Assembly: GCF_021462285.1 (NCBI RefSeq)
Contig: NZ_CP082787.1
Location: forward strand, 2,046,001 to 2,110,000
Direction: 5' to 3'
Origin: Serratia entomophila
GTDB taxonomy: Bacteria; Pseudomonadota; Gammaproteobacteria; Enterobacterales; Enterobacteriaceae
Length of the DNA: 64,000 nucleotides
Below the pieces are notes generated by a model that saw only the letters and a list, made by a program, of their open reading frames with translations, was not told the DNA's origin and did no database searches. The position numbers were made by a program, and so were the translations under genes. Numbering within the stretch: position 1 is the first letter of the stretch; the number at the start of each line of letters is the position of its first letter. This document shows, in pieces, positions 20,628-31,797 of the stretch.

Positions 20628-22314
20628 AGCTTTCCAGCGCCGCCAACGCCTCCGGCAGCGTCGGATAGAAGTGCAGCTTCCCCTCGATCGGCTGCACCCG
20701 CGCCCGCGCCAGGGTTTTCAGCGGTTGGAACGGAATATCCGTGATCGCCAGCCGCTTACCGGCCGGCAGCTCATCGATAAAACGCTGCAGGGCGCTCAGC
20801 CCACCGGCGTCCAATACCGGCACCGCATCCCACTGCAGCACGATCACCTGATACCCTTCGCTGCGCGCCAGCAACTCGGTAAAGATGCGTTCGGCGGCGG
20901 CGAAGAACAGCGGTCCGTTGACCCGCAGCACCAGGCGGCCGTGCCCGGCGCTCAGTTCGCTCAACCGGGTCATGCGGGCGATGCGCCGCATAAACAGCAG
21001 CGAGGCCAGCACTATGCCGACGGTAATGGCGATCACCATATCGAACAGCACCGTCAGCGACATGCACAGCAGCATCACCAGAATGTCGTCTTTTGGCGCC
21101 CGGCGCAGCAGATACGCCACCTTATGCGCCTCGCTCATGTTCCAGGCCACCATCAGCAGCAGCGAAGCCATCGCCGCCAGCGGCAGATAAGACAGCCAGG
21201 GCGCCAGCACCAGCAGCGCCAACAGCACCAGCAACGCATGGATGACGGCGGACACCGGCGAAGTGGCGCCGGCGCGCACGTTGGCGGCGGAACGAGCGAT
21301 GGCGGCGGTGGCGGTGATGCCGCCAAAGAACGGCGCGATGATATTGCCGGCCCCCTGGCCGATCAGTTCGGTGTTGGAGTGGTGTTTCTTGCCGGTCATG
21401 CCGTCGAGCACTACCGCGCACAGCAAGGATTCAATCGCCCCCAGCATCGCCATCGAGAATGCCGCCGGCAGCAGGGCGGAGAGGGTATGCCAACTGAGGG
21501 AGAACGGCTTGCCGTCGCCGCCCGGCAGCTCCCAGGGCAGCACCAGCTGCGGCAGGATCGGCGGAATGCCCTGGCCGCGGCTGCCGTCGGCCAGCAGATA
21601 GCTGAAGCGGGAGCCGATGGTCGCCACCTGGTGGTCGAACAGCGCCAGCACGCCCATCAGCGCGGTGCCTGCCAGCAGCGCCGGCAGGTGGCCCGGCACC
21701 CGCAGGCCGAGCTTCGGCCAGAAAATCAGGATCGATAGCGTGACCGCGCCGATCAGCGTGTCGCCGATATCCAGCGTCGGCAACGCCTGCAGCAGTGCGA
21801 GCAGTTTGCCGACGTAGTTCTCCGGCTCCTGCGCCAGCTGCAGGCCGAAGAAGTCTTTGATCTGCATGGTGGCGATGGTGATGGCGATGCCGGAGGTAAA
21901 ACCGAGCGTCACCGACAGCGGGATGTATTCAATCAGCCGGCCAAAGCGCGCCAGCCCCATAATCACCAGGAACAGCCCCGAAAGCAGCGTGGCGGTCAAC
22001 AGCCCGGCCAGGCCGAACTGCTGCGATACCGGGTAGAGGATCACCACAAAGGCGGCGGTAGGGCCGGAAACGCTGTAACGCGAGCCGCCGCTGACGGCGA
22101 TGACGATGCCGGCGACGGCCGCGGTGTACAGCCCATACTGCGGCGGTACGCCGCTGGCGATCGCTAATGCCATCGCCAGCGGAATGGCGATGATGCCGAC
22201 CGTGACGCCGGCGATGGCGTCTTTCAGCAGGCGTTGCAGGCTGTAAGGCTCCCGCCAGCAGGCGTCTATCAGCGCGCTGAATGGGCGAATTCTGTTGATT
22301 TCGTGCGTTTTCAT
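20626..22314 (-). CDS. dauA: C4-dicarboxylic acid transporter DauA (SulP family)
   Basis: The 562-residue protein aligns by eye with E. coli DauA (formerly YchM): [60 protein letters not shown], and a C-terminal STAS domain with [20 protein letters not shown]. In E. coli it carries succinate and other C4-dicarboxylates aerobically at acid pH. It lies convergent to kdsA rather than beside prs as in E. coli, and is the second SulP protein in this window. Confidence 0.93.
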   Translation of the reverse strand: MKTHEINRIRPFSALIDACWREPYSLQRLLKDAIAGVTVGIIAIPLAMALAIASGVPPQYGLYTAAVAGIVIAVSGGSRYSVSGPTAAFVVILYPVSQQFGLAGLLTATLLSGLFLVIMGLARFGRLIEYIPLSVTLGFTSGIAITIATMQIKDFFGLQLAQEPENYVGKLLALLQALPTLDIGDTLIGAVTLSILIFWPKLGLRVPGHLPALLAGTALMGVLALFDHQVATIGSRFSYLLADGSRGQGIPPILPQLVLPWELPGGDGKPFSLSWHTLSALLPAAFSMAMLGAIESLLCAVVLDGMTGKKHHSNTELIGQGAGNIIAPFFGGITATAAIARSAANVRAGATSPVSAVIHALLVLLALLVLAPWLSYLPLAAMASLLLMVAWNMSEAHKVAYLLRRAPKDDILVMLLCMSLTVLFDMVIAITVGIVLASLLFMRRIARMTRLSELSAGHGRLVLRVNGPLFFAAAERIFTELLARSEGYQVIVLQWDAVPVLDAGGLSALQRFIDELPAGKRLAITDIPFQPLKTLARARVQPIEGKLHFYPTLPEALAALES

Positions 22315-22545
22315 CTAAGTTGCTAACCAAATCTTTAAAAGAGAAAGGAATGGCGGGCCAGATGAGGTCCGTCTCGTAACGTTAACGGATACCATACGCC
22401 CTTTGTATGGCGGATTACCAGACCTGCATCAATTTGGCGTGGAAAAGGCGAGTGTTGCGGTTTTGCGATCGGGTGAGATTGATTTTATCCAGCATGGCCG
22501 CGCATCCGGCGGCCATGAGGAAAGGGTAATTCTGTTTTTTGGCGC
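22315..22545. other. Intergenic region between dauA and the UPF0303 gene
   Basis: It contains the dauA promoter area and, at 22493-22517, a hairpin (CATGGCCG with CGGCCATG) that may end the UPF0303 transcript. Nothing else is recognisable. Confidence 0.5.
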
Positions 22546-23031
22546 TTAGTGCACCGCAGGTAAGGATAGTCCGAGAAATGCCGCCAGGGTGCTGACCAGC
22601 AGATGATGATCTTCCAGCTGCGGCGCGCCGGAAATACTGACGCTGCCCACGCAGCCGGCGCCGCTCAGGTTGAGCGGGAAGGCACCGCCGTGCACCGAAT
22701 AGTCGCGTACGTTCAGGCCGTATCGTTCTTCCAGCGTGGTTTGCCGCTGCTGCAGCCGCAGGCCGACGGCATAAGAGCTCTTGTGAAAATGGTTCACCAC
22801 ATTGCGTTTGCGTCGCACCCAGTCGGCGATATCCGGCGTGGCGCCGGGCATGGCGTAATAAAACAGCGTTTGCCCAGCCAGCTGGATTTCGATGGCGATC
22901 GACAAATGACGCTGTTCCGCGGCGGCCTTCAACGCCGCGCCCAGCTCCCAGGCGGTGGTGTGGTCAAAGTGGCTAAAGGTCAACGCCGCTTCCTGTTCGC
23001 TCAGCGCACGCAAATCATCATCTATGGTCAT
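22546..23031 (-). CDS. UPF0303 / haem-degrading-domain family protein
   Basis: The 161-residue soluble protein has the UPF0303 pattern: GQTLFYYAMPGATPDIADWV, KSSYAVGLRLQQR, VHGGAFPLNLSGAGCVGSVS. It belongs to the broad fold shared with HbpS- and GlcG-like proteins. The family lacks a firm biochemical role, though related proteins bind haem or small ligands. It stands alone between dauA and mfd on the minus strand. Length and frame are intact. Confidence 0.83.
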   Translation of the reverse strand: MTIDDDLRALSEQEAALTFSHFDHTTAWELGAALKAAAEQRHLSIAIEIQLAGQTLFYYAMPGATPDIADWVRRKRNVVNHFHKSSYAVGLRLQQRQTTLEERYGLNVRDYSVHGGAFPLNLSGAGCVGSVSISGAPQLEDHHLLVSTLAAFLGLSLPAVH

Positions 23032-23139
23032 GATATTCCCCTTGGTTTTGCCTGCGGACAGAGTAGCCCGAACGGAAAATTCGGCATAGACGGCTTGGCG
23101 ATAAGATAGAACGCTCGGGGGGGCGGAGAGATGCAGATA

Positions 23140-23159
23140 CCCCGGCGCGGAGGCCGGGG
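23140..23159 (-). terminator. Hairpin downstream of mfd
   Basis: CCCCGGC and GCCGGGG pair around six bases just past the mfd stop. There is no T-run, so it is only a candidate terminator. Confidence 0.4.
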
Positions 23160-23167
23160 AAAGAGGG

Positions 23168-26100
23168 TCAAACCGCCAATGTGTGTTCGCGGAAGGCGCT
23201 CAGCAGGTCTTCGATGAACTTCAGCCGCTTCTGGCGATCGGTCAGATCGAGCATAAACTTCAGCTTGCTGGGCCCGTCGAGGCGATAAACCTGCGGGTTG
23301 CCCTGCAGCAGACCGATCAGGTAGCTCGGATCGACGCGATTTTTCTCGCCGAACTCGATAAATCCGCCCCGTTCGTTACCTTCAATGCGTTTGATGCCCA
23401 GCTTCTGCGCGTGCTGGCGCAGCGCCGCGCCGTGCAGCAGGTTGCGCGCCGCGTCCGGCAGCAGGCCGAAGCGATCGATCAGCTCCACCTTCAGCTCCTC
23501 CAGCTCGCCGTCGTTTTTTGCGCTGGCGATGCGCTTATAGAACGACAGACGGGTATTGACGTCTGGAATGAAGTCGTCCGGCAGCAGGGCCGGCATGCGC
23601 AGCTCTACCTCGGTCTGGCTGTTGGTGAGGTCTTCCAGCGACGGCTCGCGGCCGTTTTTCAGCGCGTCGACCGCGCTTTCCAGCAGCTCCATATACAATG
23701 AGAAACCGACGGTGGTCATCTGGCCGCTCTGGTCTTCCCCCAGCAGCTCGCCGGCGCCGCGGATCTCCAGATCGTGGGTGGCCAGCGCGAAGCCGGCGCC
23801 CAGGTCTTCCAGCGAAGCGATGGCCTCCAGCCGCTTGTGGGCGTCGGTGCTCATGGCCTTGGGATTCGGCGTCAGCAAATAGGCGTAGGCCTGATGGTGC
23901 GAACGGCCAACGCGGCCGCGCAGCTGGTGCAGCTGCGCCAGCCCGAAGCGGTCGGCGCGCTCGATGATAATGGTGTTGGCGCTGGGAATATCGATGCCGG
24001 TTTCGATAATGGTAGTGCAGACCAGCACGTTGAAGCGCTGGTGATGGAAGTCGTTCATCACCCGTTCCAGATCGCGCTCGCGCATCTGCCCGTGGCCGAT
24101 GGCGATGCGGGCTTCCGGCACCAGCTCCGCCAGCCTCTGTGCCGCCTTCTCGATGTTTTCCACGTCGTTGTACAGATAGTAAACCTGCCCGCCGCGCAAC
24201 ACCTCGCGCAGGATCGCTTCGCGCACCACCAGGCTGTCGTATTCGCGCACGAAGGTCTTCACCGCCAGACGGCGCGCCGGCGGGGTGGCGATGATCGACA
24301 GGTCGCGCATGCCGCTCATCGCCATGTTCAGCGTGCGCGGGATGGGGGTGGCGGTCAGCGTCAGGATGTCCACGTCGGCGCGCATCGCCTTGATGCGTTC
24401 TTTGTGGCGCACGCCGAAGCGGTGTTCTTCATCGACGATCAACAGCCCCAGATCCTTCCAGCGCAGATCGCTCTGCAGCAGCTTGTGGGTGCCGATGATG
24501 ATGTCCACTTTGCCGTCGACGGCCTCGTCCAGCACCTGTTGCTGTTCTTTGGCGCTGCGGAAGCGCGACATCATTTCGATGCGCACCGGCCAGGTGGCGA
24601 AACGATCGCGGAAGTTGTCGAAGTGCTGCTGCGCCAGCAGGGTGGTCGGCACCAGCACCGCCACCTGCTTGCCGTTTTCCACCGCCAGGAAGGCGGCGCG
24701 CATCGCCACTTCGGTTTTGCCGAAGCCGACGTCGCCGCACACCAGGCGATCCATAGCCAGCGGTTGGCACATGTCGCTCAGCACGGCGTTGATCGCCTGC
24801 TCCTGATCGGGGGTGGTCTCGAACGGGAAGGTCTGACAGAACAGCTGATACTGCTCGCGGTCGTGCTTAAAGGCGAAGCCGGTTTTGGCGGCGCGCTGGG
24901 CATAGATGTCCAGCAGTTCGGCCGCCACGTCGCGTACCCGTTCGGCGGCTTTTTGCCGCGCGCGGCTCCAGGCGTCGCCGCCCAGCTTGTGCAGCGGGGC
25001 GTTTTCGTCCGCGCCGCCGGCGTAGCGGCTGATCAGGTGCAGCGAAGACACCGGCACGTACAGTTTGTCTTCACCGGCGTAGGACAGGATCAGGTATTCG
25101 GCCTTGATGCCGCCGGCTTCCAGCGTGGTCAGGCCGACATAGCGCCCGACGCCGTGCTCCAGATGCACCACCGGCTGGCCGGGATGCAGTTCCGCCAGGT
25201 TGCGGATCAGGGTATCGGTGTTGATGGTGCGGCGGTTGTCCTGGCGGCGACGGCTGACGCGTTCGCCCAGCAGATCGCTTTCGCAGATCAGCGCGCGGTT
25301 GCGCATGCCGTCGAGGAAGCCGCGCTCGGAGGCGCCGACCATCATGTAACGGCCGGCCGGCTGCGCCTGATCCAGATGGTGGATCAGCGAGGTGCCGAGC
25401 TTGATGCGGCCGAGCAGATCCTGCAGCGTTTCGCGCCGCCCCTCGCTCTCGACCGAGAAAATCACGCTGCCGTCGAAGCCTTCGATAAAGCGGCGCAGGT
25501 TGTCCAGCGGCGCCTTGTTCTGCGCCTGCACCGCCAGATCCGGCAGGGTGCGGTAGTCCAGATTGGTGTTGCCGGCCTTGGCCGGCAGATCTTCGGTTTT
25601 CAACGCCATGCGCGGCCAGGCTTTCAGCTCGCCGAACAGCGCATCGACGCGCAGCCACAGGGTGTCCGGCGCCAGCAGCGGGCGCATCGGATCGACGCGG
25701 CGGTTTTCGTAGCGCTGGTTGACGTCCAGCCAGAAACGCTCGGCGGCGCTCTCCAGGTTGCCGGTGTTGACGATCAGGGTGTTGGCCGGCAGGTAGCTGA
25801 ACAGCGACGGCAGCGGCTGGCTGAAGAACAGCGGCTGCCAGTATTCGATGCCGGCCGGCCAGGCGCCTTTGCTGACCTGCTGATAAATGTGTTCGGCGTC
25901 GCGGCGCACCTCAAACTGCTCGCGCCACTGGCTGCGGAACAGCTCGATGGCGTTTTTGTCGGTCGGGAATTCATGGGCCGGCAACAGGTTGATGGCTTCC
26001 ACTTCGTTCAGCGTGCGCTGGGTGTCGACGTCGAAGGTGCGCAGGCTGTCGATCTCGTCATCGAAGAAGTCGATGCGGTAGGGCTCTTCGCTGCCCATCG

Positions 26101-26641
26101 GGTACAGATCGAGCAGCGCGCCACGGGTGGCGAACTCGCCGTGCGCCATCACCTGATCGACGCTGCGGTAGCCGGCCTGTTCCAGCTGGGCGCGCAGTTT
26201 GTCGCGCGACAGGCGCTGGCCCTTTTTCATCACCAGCGCGTGGCCGTGCAGGAATTCGTGCGGGCAAACGCGCTGCATCAGGGTGTTGACCGGCAAAATT
26301 ATTACGCCGCGCACCATGGTCGGCAGGTGATACAGGCTCGACAAACGGGCGGAGATGATTTCCTGATGCGGCGAGAAGCTGTCGTACGGCAGGGTTTCCC
26401 AGTCGGACAGCGTGGTCACCATCTGATCGGTGAACTGCTGGATTTCGTCGCGCAGCCGCAGGGCATTCTGCATGTCCGGGGCAATCAGCATTACCGGCCC
26501 GTTATGGCGTTCGACGATCTCGGCGCACTCCACGGCGCAGGCCGAGCCGGTCAACTGGCCTAGCTGGCGCAGGTCGCCCGCGCGTTCAGGCAGGGAATAA
26601 CGGGGGGATGAGGAACGGTTACGGCTATCGGAAGTGCTCAT
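23168..26641 (-). CDS. mfd: Transcription-repair coupling factor Mfd
   Basis: The 1157-residue ATPase removes stalled RNA polymerase and recruits UvrA. An N-terminal UvrB-like module (about residues 20-350) includes SFSPHQEIISARLSSLYHLP. It is followed by the RNA-polymerase-interacting domain (VVHLEHGVGRYVGLTTLEAG), then the RecG-like helicase with Walker A CGDVGFGKTEVAM and DEEH box LLIVDEEHRFGVRHKER. The C-terminal TRCF regulatory domain is complete. It is slightly longer than the E. coli protein because of a Ser/Arg-rich start (MSTSDSRNRSSSPRYSLPER). Confidence 0.97.
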   Translation of the reverse strand: MSTSDSRNRSSSPRYSLPERAGDLRQLGQLTGSACAVECAEIVERHNGPVMLIAPDMQNALRLRDEIQQFTDQMVTTLSDWETLPYDSFSPHQEIISARLSSLYHLPTMVRGVIILPVNTLMQRVCPHEFLHGHALVMKKGQRLSRDKLRAQLEQAGYRSVDQVMAHGEFATRGALLDLYPMGSEEPYRIDFFDDEIDSLRTFDVDTQRTLNEVEAINLLPAHEFPTDKNAIELFRSQWREQFEVRRDAEHIYQQVSKGAWPAGIEYWQPLFFSQPLPSLFSYLPANTLIVNTGNLESAAERFWLDVNQRYENRRVDPMRPLLAPDTLWLRVDALFGELKAWPRMALKTEDLPAKAGNTNLDYRTLPDLAVQAQNKAPLDNLRRFIEGFDGSVIFSVESEGRRETLQDLLGRIKLGTSLIHHLDQAQPAGRYMMVGASERGFLDGMRNRALICESDLLGERVSRRRQDNRRTINTDTLIRNLAELHPGQPVVHLEHGVGRYVGLTTLEAGGIKAEYLILSYAGEDKLYVPVSSLHLISRYAGGADENAPLHKLGGDAWSRARQKAAERVRDVAAELLDIYAQRAAKTGFAFKHDREQYQLFCQTFPFETTPDQEQAINAVLSDMCQPLAMDRLVCGDVGFGKTEVAMRAAFLAVENGKQVAVLVPTTLLAQQHFDNFRDRFATWPVRIEMMSRFRSAKEQQQVLDEAVDGKVDIIIGTHKLLQSDLRWKDLGLLIVDEEHRFGVRHKERIKAMRADVDILTLTATPIPRTLNMAMSGMRDLSIIATPPARRLAVKTFVREYDSLVVREAILREVLRGGQVYYLYNDVENIEKAAQRLAELVPEARIAIGHGQMRERDLERVMNDFHHQRFNVLVCTTIIETGIDIPSANTIIIERADRFGLAQLHQLRGRVGRSHHQAYAYLLTPNPKAMSTDAHKRLEAIASLEDLGAGFALATHDLEIRGAGELLGEDQSGQMTTVGFSLYMELLESAVDALKNGREPSLEDLTNSQTEVELRMPALLPDDFIPDVNTRLSFYKRIASAKNDGELEELKVELIDRFGLLPDAARNLLHGAALRQHAQKLGIKRIEGNERGGFIEFGEKNRVDPSYLIGLLQGNPQVYRLDGPSKLKFMLDLTDRQKRLKFIEDLLSAFREHTLAV

Positions 26642-26783
26642 TCAGGTATCTTTAATCAATGTGTTAGAGTTCGCCCCGGCACAAATAACAAGCGCCTTTA
26701 TCCCGGTTATAGTAGCCCAGCGGCCGCCAAACTGACACAGATAAAAGCGCTACACCTTGATTTTTAGCCTGATATTAACGACG

Positions 26784-27767
26784 TTAATTTTCGCCGGCCA
26801 GAGCCAGGTACTGCCCGATCTTGTCTACGTCGACATTGCCGCCGCTGACGATGACGCCGACCTTTTTACCGCGTAAATCGAGCAGGGCGTTCATCGCCGC
26901 CGCGGCCGCCAGGCAACCGGTCGGTTCGACTACCATTTTCATCCGTTCCATAAAGAAGCGCATTTGCCGACACAGCTGCGCGTCGCTCACCGTCAGGATG
27001 CCTTCGACGTAATCTTGAATAATCGGGAAGGTCAGCCGCCCGACCTGCTGGGTTTGCGCGCCGTCGGCGAGGGTTTTCGGCACTGGGATGCGCACCGGTT
27101 CGCCGCGCAAAAAGGCTTGCTGCACGTCGTTGCCCGCCTCAGGTTCTACGCCATACACGCGGCACCCCGGCGACCAGTGCCGCGCCGCCACCGCGCTGCC
27201 GGCCAGCAGCCCACCGCCGCCGGTACACACCAGCAGCACGTCCAACGGCCCTGCGTCTTCGAACAGCTCTTTGGCCGCGGTGCCCTGGCCGGCGATCACC
27301 TGCGGGTAATCATAGGGCGGCACCAGCGTCAGGCCCTGTTCGGCGGCCAGGCGTTGGGTGATTTCCTCGCGATCTTCACGGTGGCGCTGGTAGATAACCA
27401 CGTTAGCCCCATAGCCCCGCGTTGCCGCCAGCTTGGCCGCCGGGGCGTCGTGGGGCATCACGATGGTGGCGTTAACCCCCAGCTCGCGCGCCGCCAGCGC
27501 CATCGCCTGCGCATGGTTGCCGGAAGAGAAGGCGATCACCCCGGCACGCCGCTGCGCCTCGCTCAGTTGGGCGATGGCGTTATAGGCGCCGCGGAATTTG
27601 AAGGCGCCGACGCGCTGGAAATTCTCGCATTTGAAGAACAGCTCGGCGCCGACAATATGATCCGCCTGACGCGAGGTCATCACCGGGGTACGAACGGCAT
27701 GCCCGGCAATAACCTCGGCGGCGGTGGAAATATCTGCGGCGGTGATGCAATGGAGCGTTGAACTCAT
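26784..27767 (-). CDS. PLP-dependent threonine/serine (or hydroxyaspartate) dehydratase
   Basis: The 327-residue fold-type II enzyme carries the Schiff-base lysine in GAFKFRGAYNAI and the glycine-rich phosphate-binding loop VCTGGGGLLAGSAV; SGGNVDV lies near the end. It has no C-terminal ACT regulatory domain, so it is a catabolic or racemase-type member rather than IlvA. threo-3-Hydroxyaspartate ammonia-lyase, serine/threonine ammonia-lyase and serine racemase are all possible from sequence. It is divergent from a YheO/DauR-type regulator, which likely controls it. Confidence 0.82.
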   Translation of the reverse strand: MSSTLHCITAADISTAAEVIAGHAVRTPVMTSRQADHIVGAELFFKCENFQRVGAFKFRGAYNAIAQLSEAQRRAGVIAFSSGNHAQAMALAARELGVNATIVMPHDAPAAKLAATRGYGANVVIYQRHREDREEITQRLAAEQGLTLVPPYDYPQVIAGQGTAAKELFEDAGPLDVLLVCTGGGGLLAGSAVAARHWSPGCRVYGVEPEAGNDVQQAFLRGEPVRIPVPKTLADGAQTQQVGRLTFPIIQDYVEGILTVSDAQLCRQMRFFMERMKMVVEPTGCLAAAAAMNALLDLRGKKVGVIVSGGNVDVDKIGQYLALAGEN

Positions 27768-27841
27768 AACAACCTCACGAGGGTGAAGGAGGCATTGATT
27801 GCCACGAATTTTTAATTTACTCTTTGTAAAGTTATTGTCAA

Positions 27842-28492
27842 ATGGTTAACTTAATGAGCGATCTCAGGCAGGAAAATGCGCTGTTGCTGCGCGAAGCGGA
27901 AAAAATTGTCCAGGCGCTGGGCGCGATGTTCGCCCCAGGGTGCGAGGTGGTGCTGCACGACCTGACCCAGCCGGATCACGCCATTGTCGCCATCGCCAAT
28001 AACCTGTCCAATCGCCGCATCGGCGACGCCGCGACGGAAATGGGGCTGGAGCGCATCGCTTCGCCGGAGTTCCCCGACGTGGTGCAGAACTACGCCAGCG
28101 CCTTCCCGGACGGCCGCCCGGCCAAAAGCACCTCCATCGGCCTGCGCAACAGCCAAGGCGCCTTTGTGGCGGCGATTTGCCTCAATCTGGATGTCTCTAT
28201 CTTCAACAGCGTCACCGCTATCCTGCAACAGCTGACGGCGGTGGTACAAAGCGCGCCGCAGGCGGTTGAGGGCGTTCGTTCGCTGTCGGACATCGCGGCG
28301 GTGATCAACGCTTTTGCCGCTTCGCATGCCACCCAACCGCGCGCGCTGTCTTCAGAACAGCGTTTTCTGGTGATCCAACAGCTGAAGCAGCAGGGGTATC
28401 TGCAGCTGCGCGGCGCGGCCACCATGGCGGCCGAAGCGCTGGGCATTTCACGGGTGTCGGTCTACAACCTGCTCAAACGCGATGCCGGGTGA
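27842..28492 (+). CDS. YheO/DauR-type transcriptional regulator (PAS-like plus HTH)
   Basis: The 216-residue protein has the YheO-type PAS-like sensor (GAMFAPGCEVVLHDLTQPDH, then GLRNSQGAFVAAICLNLDVS). A C-terminal helix-turn-helix follows (AAEALGISRVSVYNLLKR). DauR of this family represses D-amino-acid catabolism in Pseudomonas. The divergent dehydratase 74 bases away is the obvious target. The start could be ATG 27842 or 27854 (MSDLRQENA); neither has a strong ribosome site, and the second fits family alignments better. Confidence 0.82.
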   Translation: MVNLMSDLRQENALLLREAEKIVQALGAMFAPGCEVVLHDLTQPDHAIVAIANNLSNRRIGDAATEMGLERIASPEFPDVVQNYASAFPDGRPAKSTSIGLRNSQGAFVAAICLNLDVSIFNSVTAILQQLTAVVQSAPQAVEGVRSLSDIAAVINAFAASHATQPRALSSEQRFLVIQQLKQQGYLQLRGAATMAAEALGISRVSVYNLLKRDAG

Positions 28493-28597
28493 GGCGGCGC
28501 CCGGCGCAATAAAAGGCCGCCGGGTGTTCCCTAAACGGGGGAGAGCCTTTATTATCCAAGACTACTTCGCTTAAGCTACGGCAACAAAACGGATTTC

Positions 28598-29800
28598 ATG
28601 TATCAACCTGTCGCGTTATTCATTGGCCTGCGCTACATGCGCGGGCGGGCTTCAGACCGCTTCGGGCGGTTTGTTTCCTGGCTTTCCACCATCGGCATCA
28701 CGCTGGGGGTGATGGCGTTGGTCACCGTGCTTTCGGTGATGAACGGTTTTGAAAAGGATCTGGAGAACAACATTCTCGGCCTGATGCCGCAGGCGCTGAT
28801 CACCGCCAGGCAGGGGTCGGTCAATCCTCAGCAACTGCCGGCCTCGGCCGTTCAGGGGCTGAAGGGCGTCAGCCGCGTCGCGCCGCTGACCACCGGCGAC
28901 GTGGTGCTGCAAAGCGCCCGCAGCGTGGCGGTTGGCGTGATGCTCGGCGTTAACCCGGACGAAGCCGATCCGCTGTCCCCTTATCTGGTCAACGTCAAAC
29001 AGCAGCAGCTGCAGCCGGGCCAGTACAACCTCATCATCGGCGAGCAGCTGGCGGGGCAGCTCGGCGTCAAGCGCGGCGATTCGCTGCGCCTGATGGTGCC
29101 CAGCGCCAGCCAGTTCACGCCGATGGGCCGCATTCCCAGCCAGCGCCTGTTCACCATCGCCGGCACCTTCCACGCCAACAGCGAGGTCGACGGCTATCAA
29201 CTGTTGGTCAATCAGCAGGATGCTTCGCGCCTGATGCGCTATCCGGCCGGCAACGTCACCGGCTGGCGGCTGTTCCTGCAGCAGCCGCTGGCGGTCGACA
29301 CGCTCAGCCAGCAAACCCTGCCGCAGGGCACCGAGTGGAAAGACTGGCGCGAGCGCAAGGGGGAGCTGTTCCAGGCGGTGCGCATGGAGAAAAACATGAT
29401 GGGGCTGCTGCTGAGCCTGATCGTGGCGGTGGCCGCGTTCAACATCATCACCTCGCTCGGCCTGTTGGTGATGGAGAAGCAGGGCGAGGTCGCCATTCTG
29501 CAAACCCAGGGCCTGACCCGCCGGCAGATCATGTCGGTGTTCATGGTGCAGGGCGCCAGCGCCGGCATCATAGGTTCGCTGCTCGGCACGCTGCTCGGCG
29601 TGCTGCTGGCCACCAATCTGAATAACCTGATGCCGATCCTCGGCGCATTGATCGACGGCGCTTCGCTGCCGGTGGCGGTCGACCCGCTGCAGGTGACGGT
29701 CATCGCCGTGGTGGCGATGGCGGTGTCCCTGTTGTCCACGCTTTACCCTTCATGGCGCGCTGCCGCCGTACAACCCGCTGAGGCCTTACGTTATGAGTAA
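28598..29800 (+). CDS. lolC: Lipoprotein-releasing ABC transporter membrane subunit LolC
   Basis: LolC with LolE and LolD extracts outer-membrane lipoproteins from the inner membrane and passes them to LolA. The 400-residue protein has one N-terminal membrane helix ([20 protein letters not shown]), a large periplasmic domain and three C-terminal helices (FtsX-like). The frame overlaps lolD by eight bases. LolB, the final acceptor, is encoded at 13.0 kb. Confidence 0.95.
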   Translation: MYQPVALFIGLRYMRGRASDRFGRFVSWLSTIGITLGVMALVTVLSVMNGFEKDLENNILGLMPQALITARQGSVNPQQLPASAVQGLKGVSRVAPLTTGDVVLQSARSVAVGVMLGVNPDEADPLSPYLVNVKQQQLQPGQYNLIIGEQLAGQLGVKRGDSLRLMVPSASQFTPMGRIPSQRLFTIAGTFHANSEVDGYQLLVNQQDASRLMRYPAGNVTGWRLFLQQPLAVDTLSQQTLPQGTEWKDWRERKGELFQAVRMEKNMMGLLLSLIVAVAAFNIITSLGLLVMEKQGEVAILQTQGLTRRQIMSVFMVQGASAGIIGSLLGTLLGVLLATNLNNLMPILGALIDGASLPVAVDPLQVTVIAVVAMAVSLLSTLYPSWRAAAVQPAEALRYE

Positions 29801-30497
29801 CCATCTTTTGCTGCAGTGCGACAACCTGTGCAAAACCTATCAGGAAGGCAATCTGCATACCGACGTGCTGCGCAATGTCAGCTTTGCCATGCAGCCGGGC
29901 GAGATGATGGCGATCGTCGGCAGCTCGGGTTCCGGTAAAAGCACCCTGTTGCACCTGCTGGGCGGGCTGGATTCGCCAACCTCCGGCGAGGTTGTCTTCA
30001 AGGGGCAGTCGCTGAACGGGATGTCGTCGGCGGCCAAGGCCGAGCTGCGCAACCGCCAGCTGGGCTTTATCTACCAGTTCCACCACCTGCTGCCGGACTT
30101 TACCGCGCTGGAGAACGCCGCCATGCCGCTGCTGATCGGCGGCGCAAAGCCGGCGCTGGCGCAGGAAAAAGCCATGGAAATGTTGGCGGCGGTCGGGCTG
30201 GAGAAGCGCAGCAAGCACCGCCCCTCCGAGCTGTCGGGCGGCGAGCGTCAGCGGGTGGCGATCGCCCGTGCGCTGGTCAACAGCCCGTCGCTGGTGCTGG
30301 CGGATGAACCGACCGGCAACCTGGACAAACGCACCGCAGACAGCATCTTCGATCTGCTGGGCGAACTGAATGTGCGCCAGGGCACCGCCTTCCTGGTGGT
30401 GACTCACGATCTGCAGCTGGCCAAGCGTTTGAGCCGCCAGTTGGAAATGGCCGACGGCCATCTGCAGGCGCAGCTGACCCTGATGGGGGCCGAGTAA
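29793..30497 (+). CDS. lolD: Lipoprotein-releasing ABC transporter ATPase LolD
   Basis: The 234-residue ATPase powers LolCDE. Walker A is [18 protein letters not shown], the signature is [15 protein letters not shown], and Walker B is [12 protein letters not shown]. The LolD-specific stretch [19 protein letters not shown] contacts the membrane subunits. It overlaps lolC by eight bases and shares one base with the lolE start (TAATG). Confidence 0.96.
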   Translation: MSNHLLLQCDNLCKTYQEGNLHTDVLRNVSFAMQPGEMMAIVGSSGSGKSTLLHLLGGLDSPTSGEVVFKGQSLNGMSSAAKAELRNRQLGFIYQFHHLLPDFTALENAAMPLLIGGAKPALAQEKAMEMLAAVGLEKRSKHRPSELSGGERQRVAIARALVNSPSLVLADEPTGNLDKRTADSIFDLLGELNVRQGTAFLVVTHDLQLAKRLSRQLEMADGHLQAQLTLMGAE

Positions 30498-31744
30498 TGG
30501 CGGGAGCCTCACTTTCCTTTCTGACGGCCCTGCGTTTTAGCCGCGGCCGCAAACGCGGCGGCATGGTGTCGTTGATTTCGGTGATCTCCACCATCGGCAT
30601 TGCGCTGGGGGTGGCGGTCCTGATCGTCGGCCTGAGCGCGATGAACGGTTTTGAACGCGAGTTGAAAAACCGCATTCTGGCGGTGGTGCCGCACGGCGAG
30701 ATCGAACCGGTGAAGCAGCCGTTTAACGGCTGGCCTTCGATTCTGCAGAGGGTGGAAAAGGTGCCGGGCATTATGGCCGCGGCGCCTTACATCAACTTTA
30801 CCGGGCTGATGGAAAACGGCGCGCAGCTGCGCGCGGTGCAGGTCAAAGGGGTTAACCCGCAGCAGGAAAGCCAGCTCAGTGCGCTGCCGCAGTACGTTCA
30901 GGGCGACGCCTGGGCCAACTTCAGGGCCGGCGAACAGCAGGTGATCCTCGGCAAGGGGGTGGCCGACGCGCTGGGCGTTAAGCAAGGCGCCTATGTCACG
31001 GTCATGATCCCCAACAGCGACCCGGAAATGAAGCTGCTGCAGCCGAAGCGCATTCGTCTGCACGTGACCGGCATTCTGCAGCTCAGCGGCCAGTTGGATC
31101 ACAGCCTGGCGCTGGTGCCGCTGGCCGATGCGCAGCAGTATCTCGATATGGGTGACAGCGTCACAGGCATCGCCATCAAGGTGAGCGACGTGTTCGCCGC
31201 CAACAAGCTGGTGCGCGACGCCGGCGAAGTAACCAATTCCTACGTTTACATCAAAAGCTGGATCGGCACCTACGGCTACATGTACCGCGACATTCAGATG
31301 ATCCGCGCCATCATGTACCTGGCGATGGTGCTGGTGATCGGCGTGGCCTGTTTCAACATCGTTTCCACCCTGGTGATGGCGGTGAAGGACAAGAGCGGCG
31401 ATATCGCGGTGCTGCGCACTCTGGGGGCCAAAGACGGCTTTATCCGCGCCATCTTCATTTGGTACGGTCTGTTGGCCGGGCTGGTGGGCAGCCTCAGCGG
31501 CGTGGTAGTCGGGGTGATCGCCTCGCTGCAGTTGACCAACATCATCAAGGGCATCGAAAAACTGCTCGGGCATTCATTCCTGTCGGGCGACATTTACTTT
31601 ATCGACTTCCTGCCTTCCGAGCTGCACTGGCTGGACGTGGCGATTGTGCTGGCGACCGCCATCGTGCTTAGCCTGTTGGCCAGCTGGTATCCGGCCAGGC
31701 GCGCCAGCCGCATCGATCCGGCGCGGGTGTTGAGCGGACAATAA
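30497..31744 (+). CDS. lolE: Lipoprotein-releasing ABC transporter membrane subunit LolE
   Basis: The 415-residue paralogue of LolC starts with [20 protein letters not shown] as its first helix, has a periplasmic region, and has C-terminal FtsX-type helices ([20 protein letters not shown]). LolE binds the lipoprotein in the E. coli complex. The arrangement lolC-lolD-lolE with overlapping ends is conserved. Confidence 0.95.
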   Translation: MAGASLSFLTALRFSRGRKRGGMVSLISVISTIGIALGVAVLIVGLSAMNGFERELKNRILAVVPHGEIEPVKQPFNGWPSILQRVEKVPGIMAAAPYINFTGLMENGAQLRAVQVKGVNPQQESQLSALPQYVQGDAWANFRAGEQQVILGKGVADALGVKQGAYVTVMIPNSDPEMKLLQPKRIRLHVTGILQLSGQLDHSLALVPLADAQQYLDMGDSVTGIAIKVSDVFAANKLVRDAGEVTNSYVYIKSWIGTYGYMYRDIQMIRAIMYLAMVLVIGVACFNIVSTLVMAVKDKSGDIAVLRTLGAKDGFIRAIFIWYGLLAGLVGSLSGVVVGVIASLQLTNIIKGIEKLLGHSFLSGDIYFIDFLPSELHWLDVAIVLATAIVLSLLASWYPARRASRIDPARVLSGQ

Positions 31745-31797
31745 TCAAATCGGGGAGGCAGAGATGCCGCCCCATTTTTTTAGCCTGAGGGTGGGTT

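Noticed and set aside
23774-26563. A 929-codon open frame antisense to mfd
   Set aside because: High-GC codon bias leaves the opposite strand open. Its product is low-complexity, rich in Gln, His, Ala and Val, with no family features, while mfd is unmistakable.
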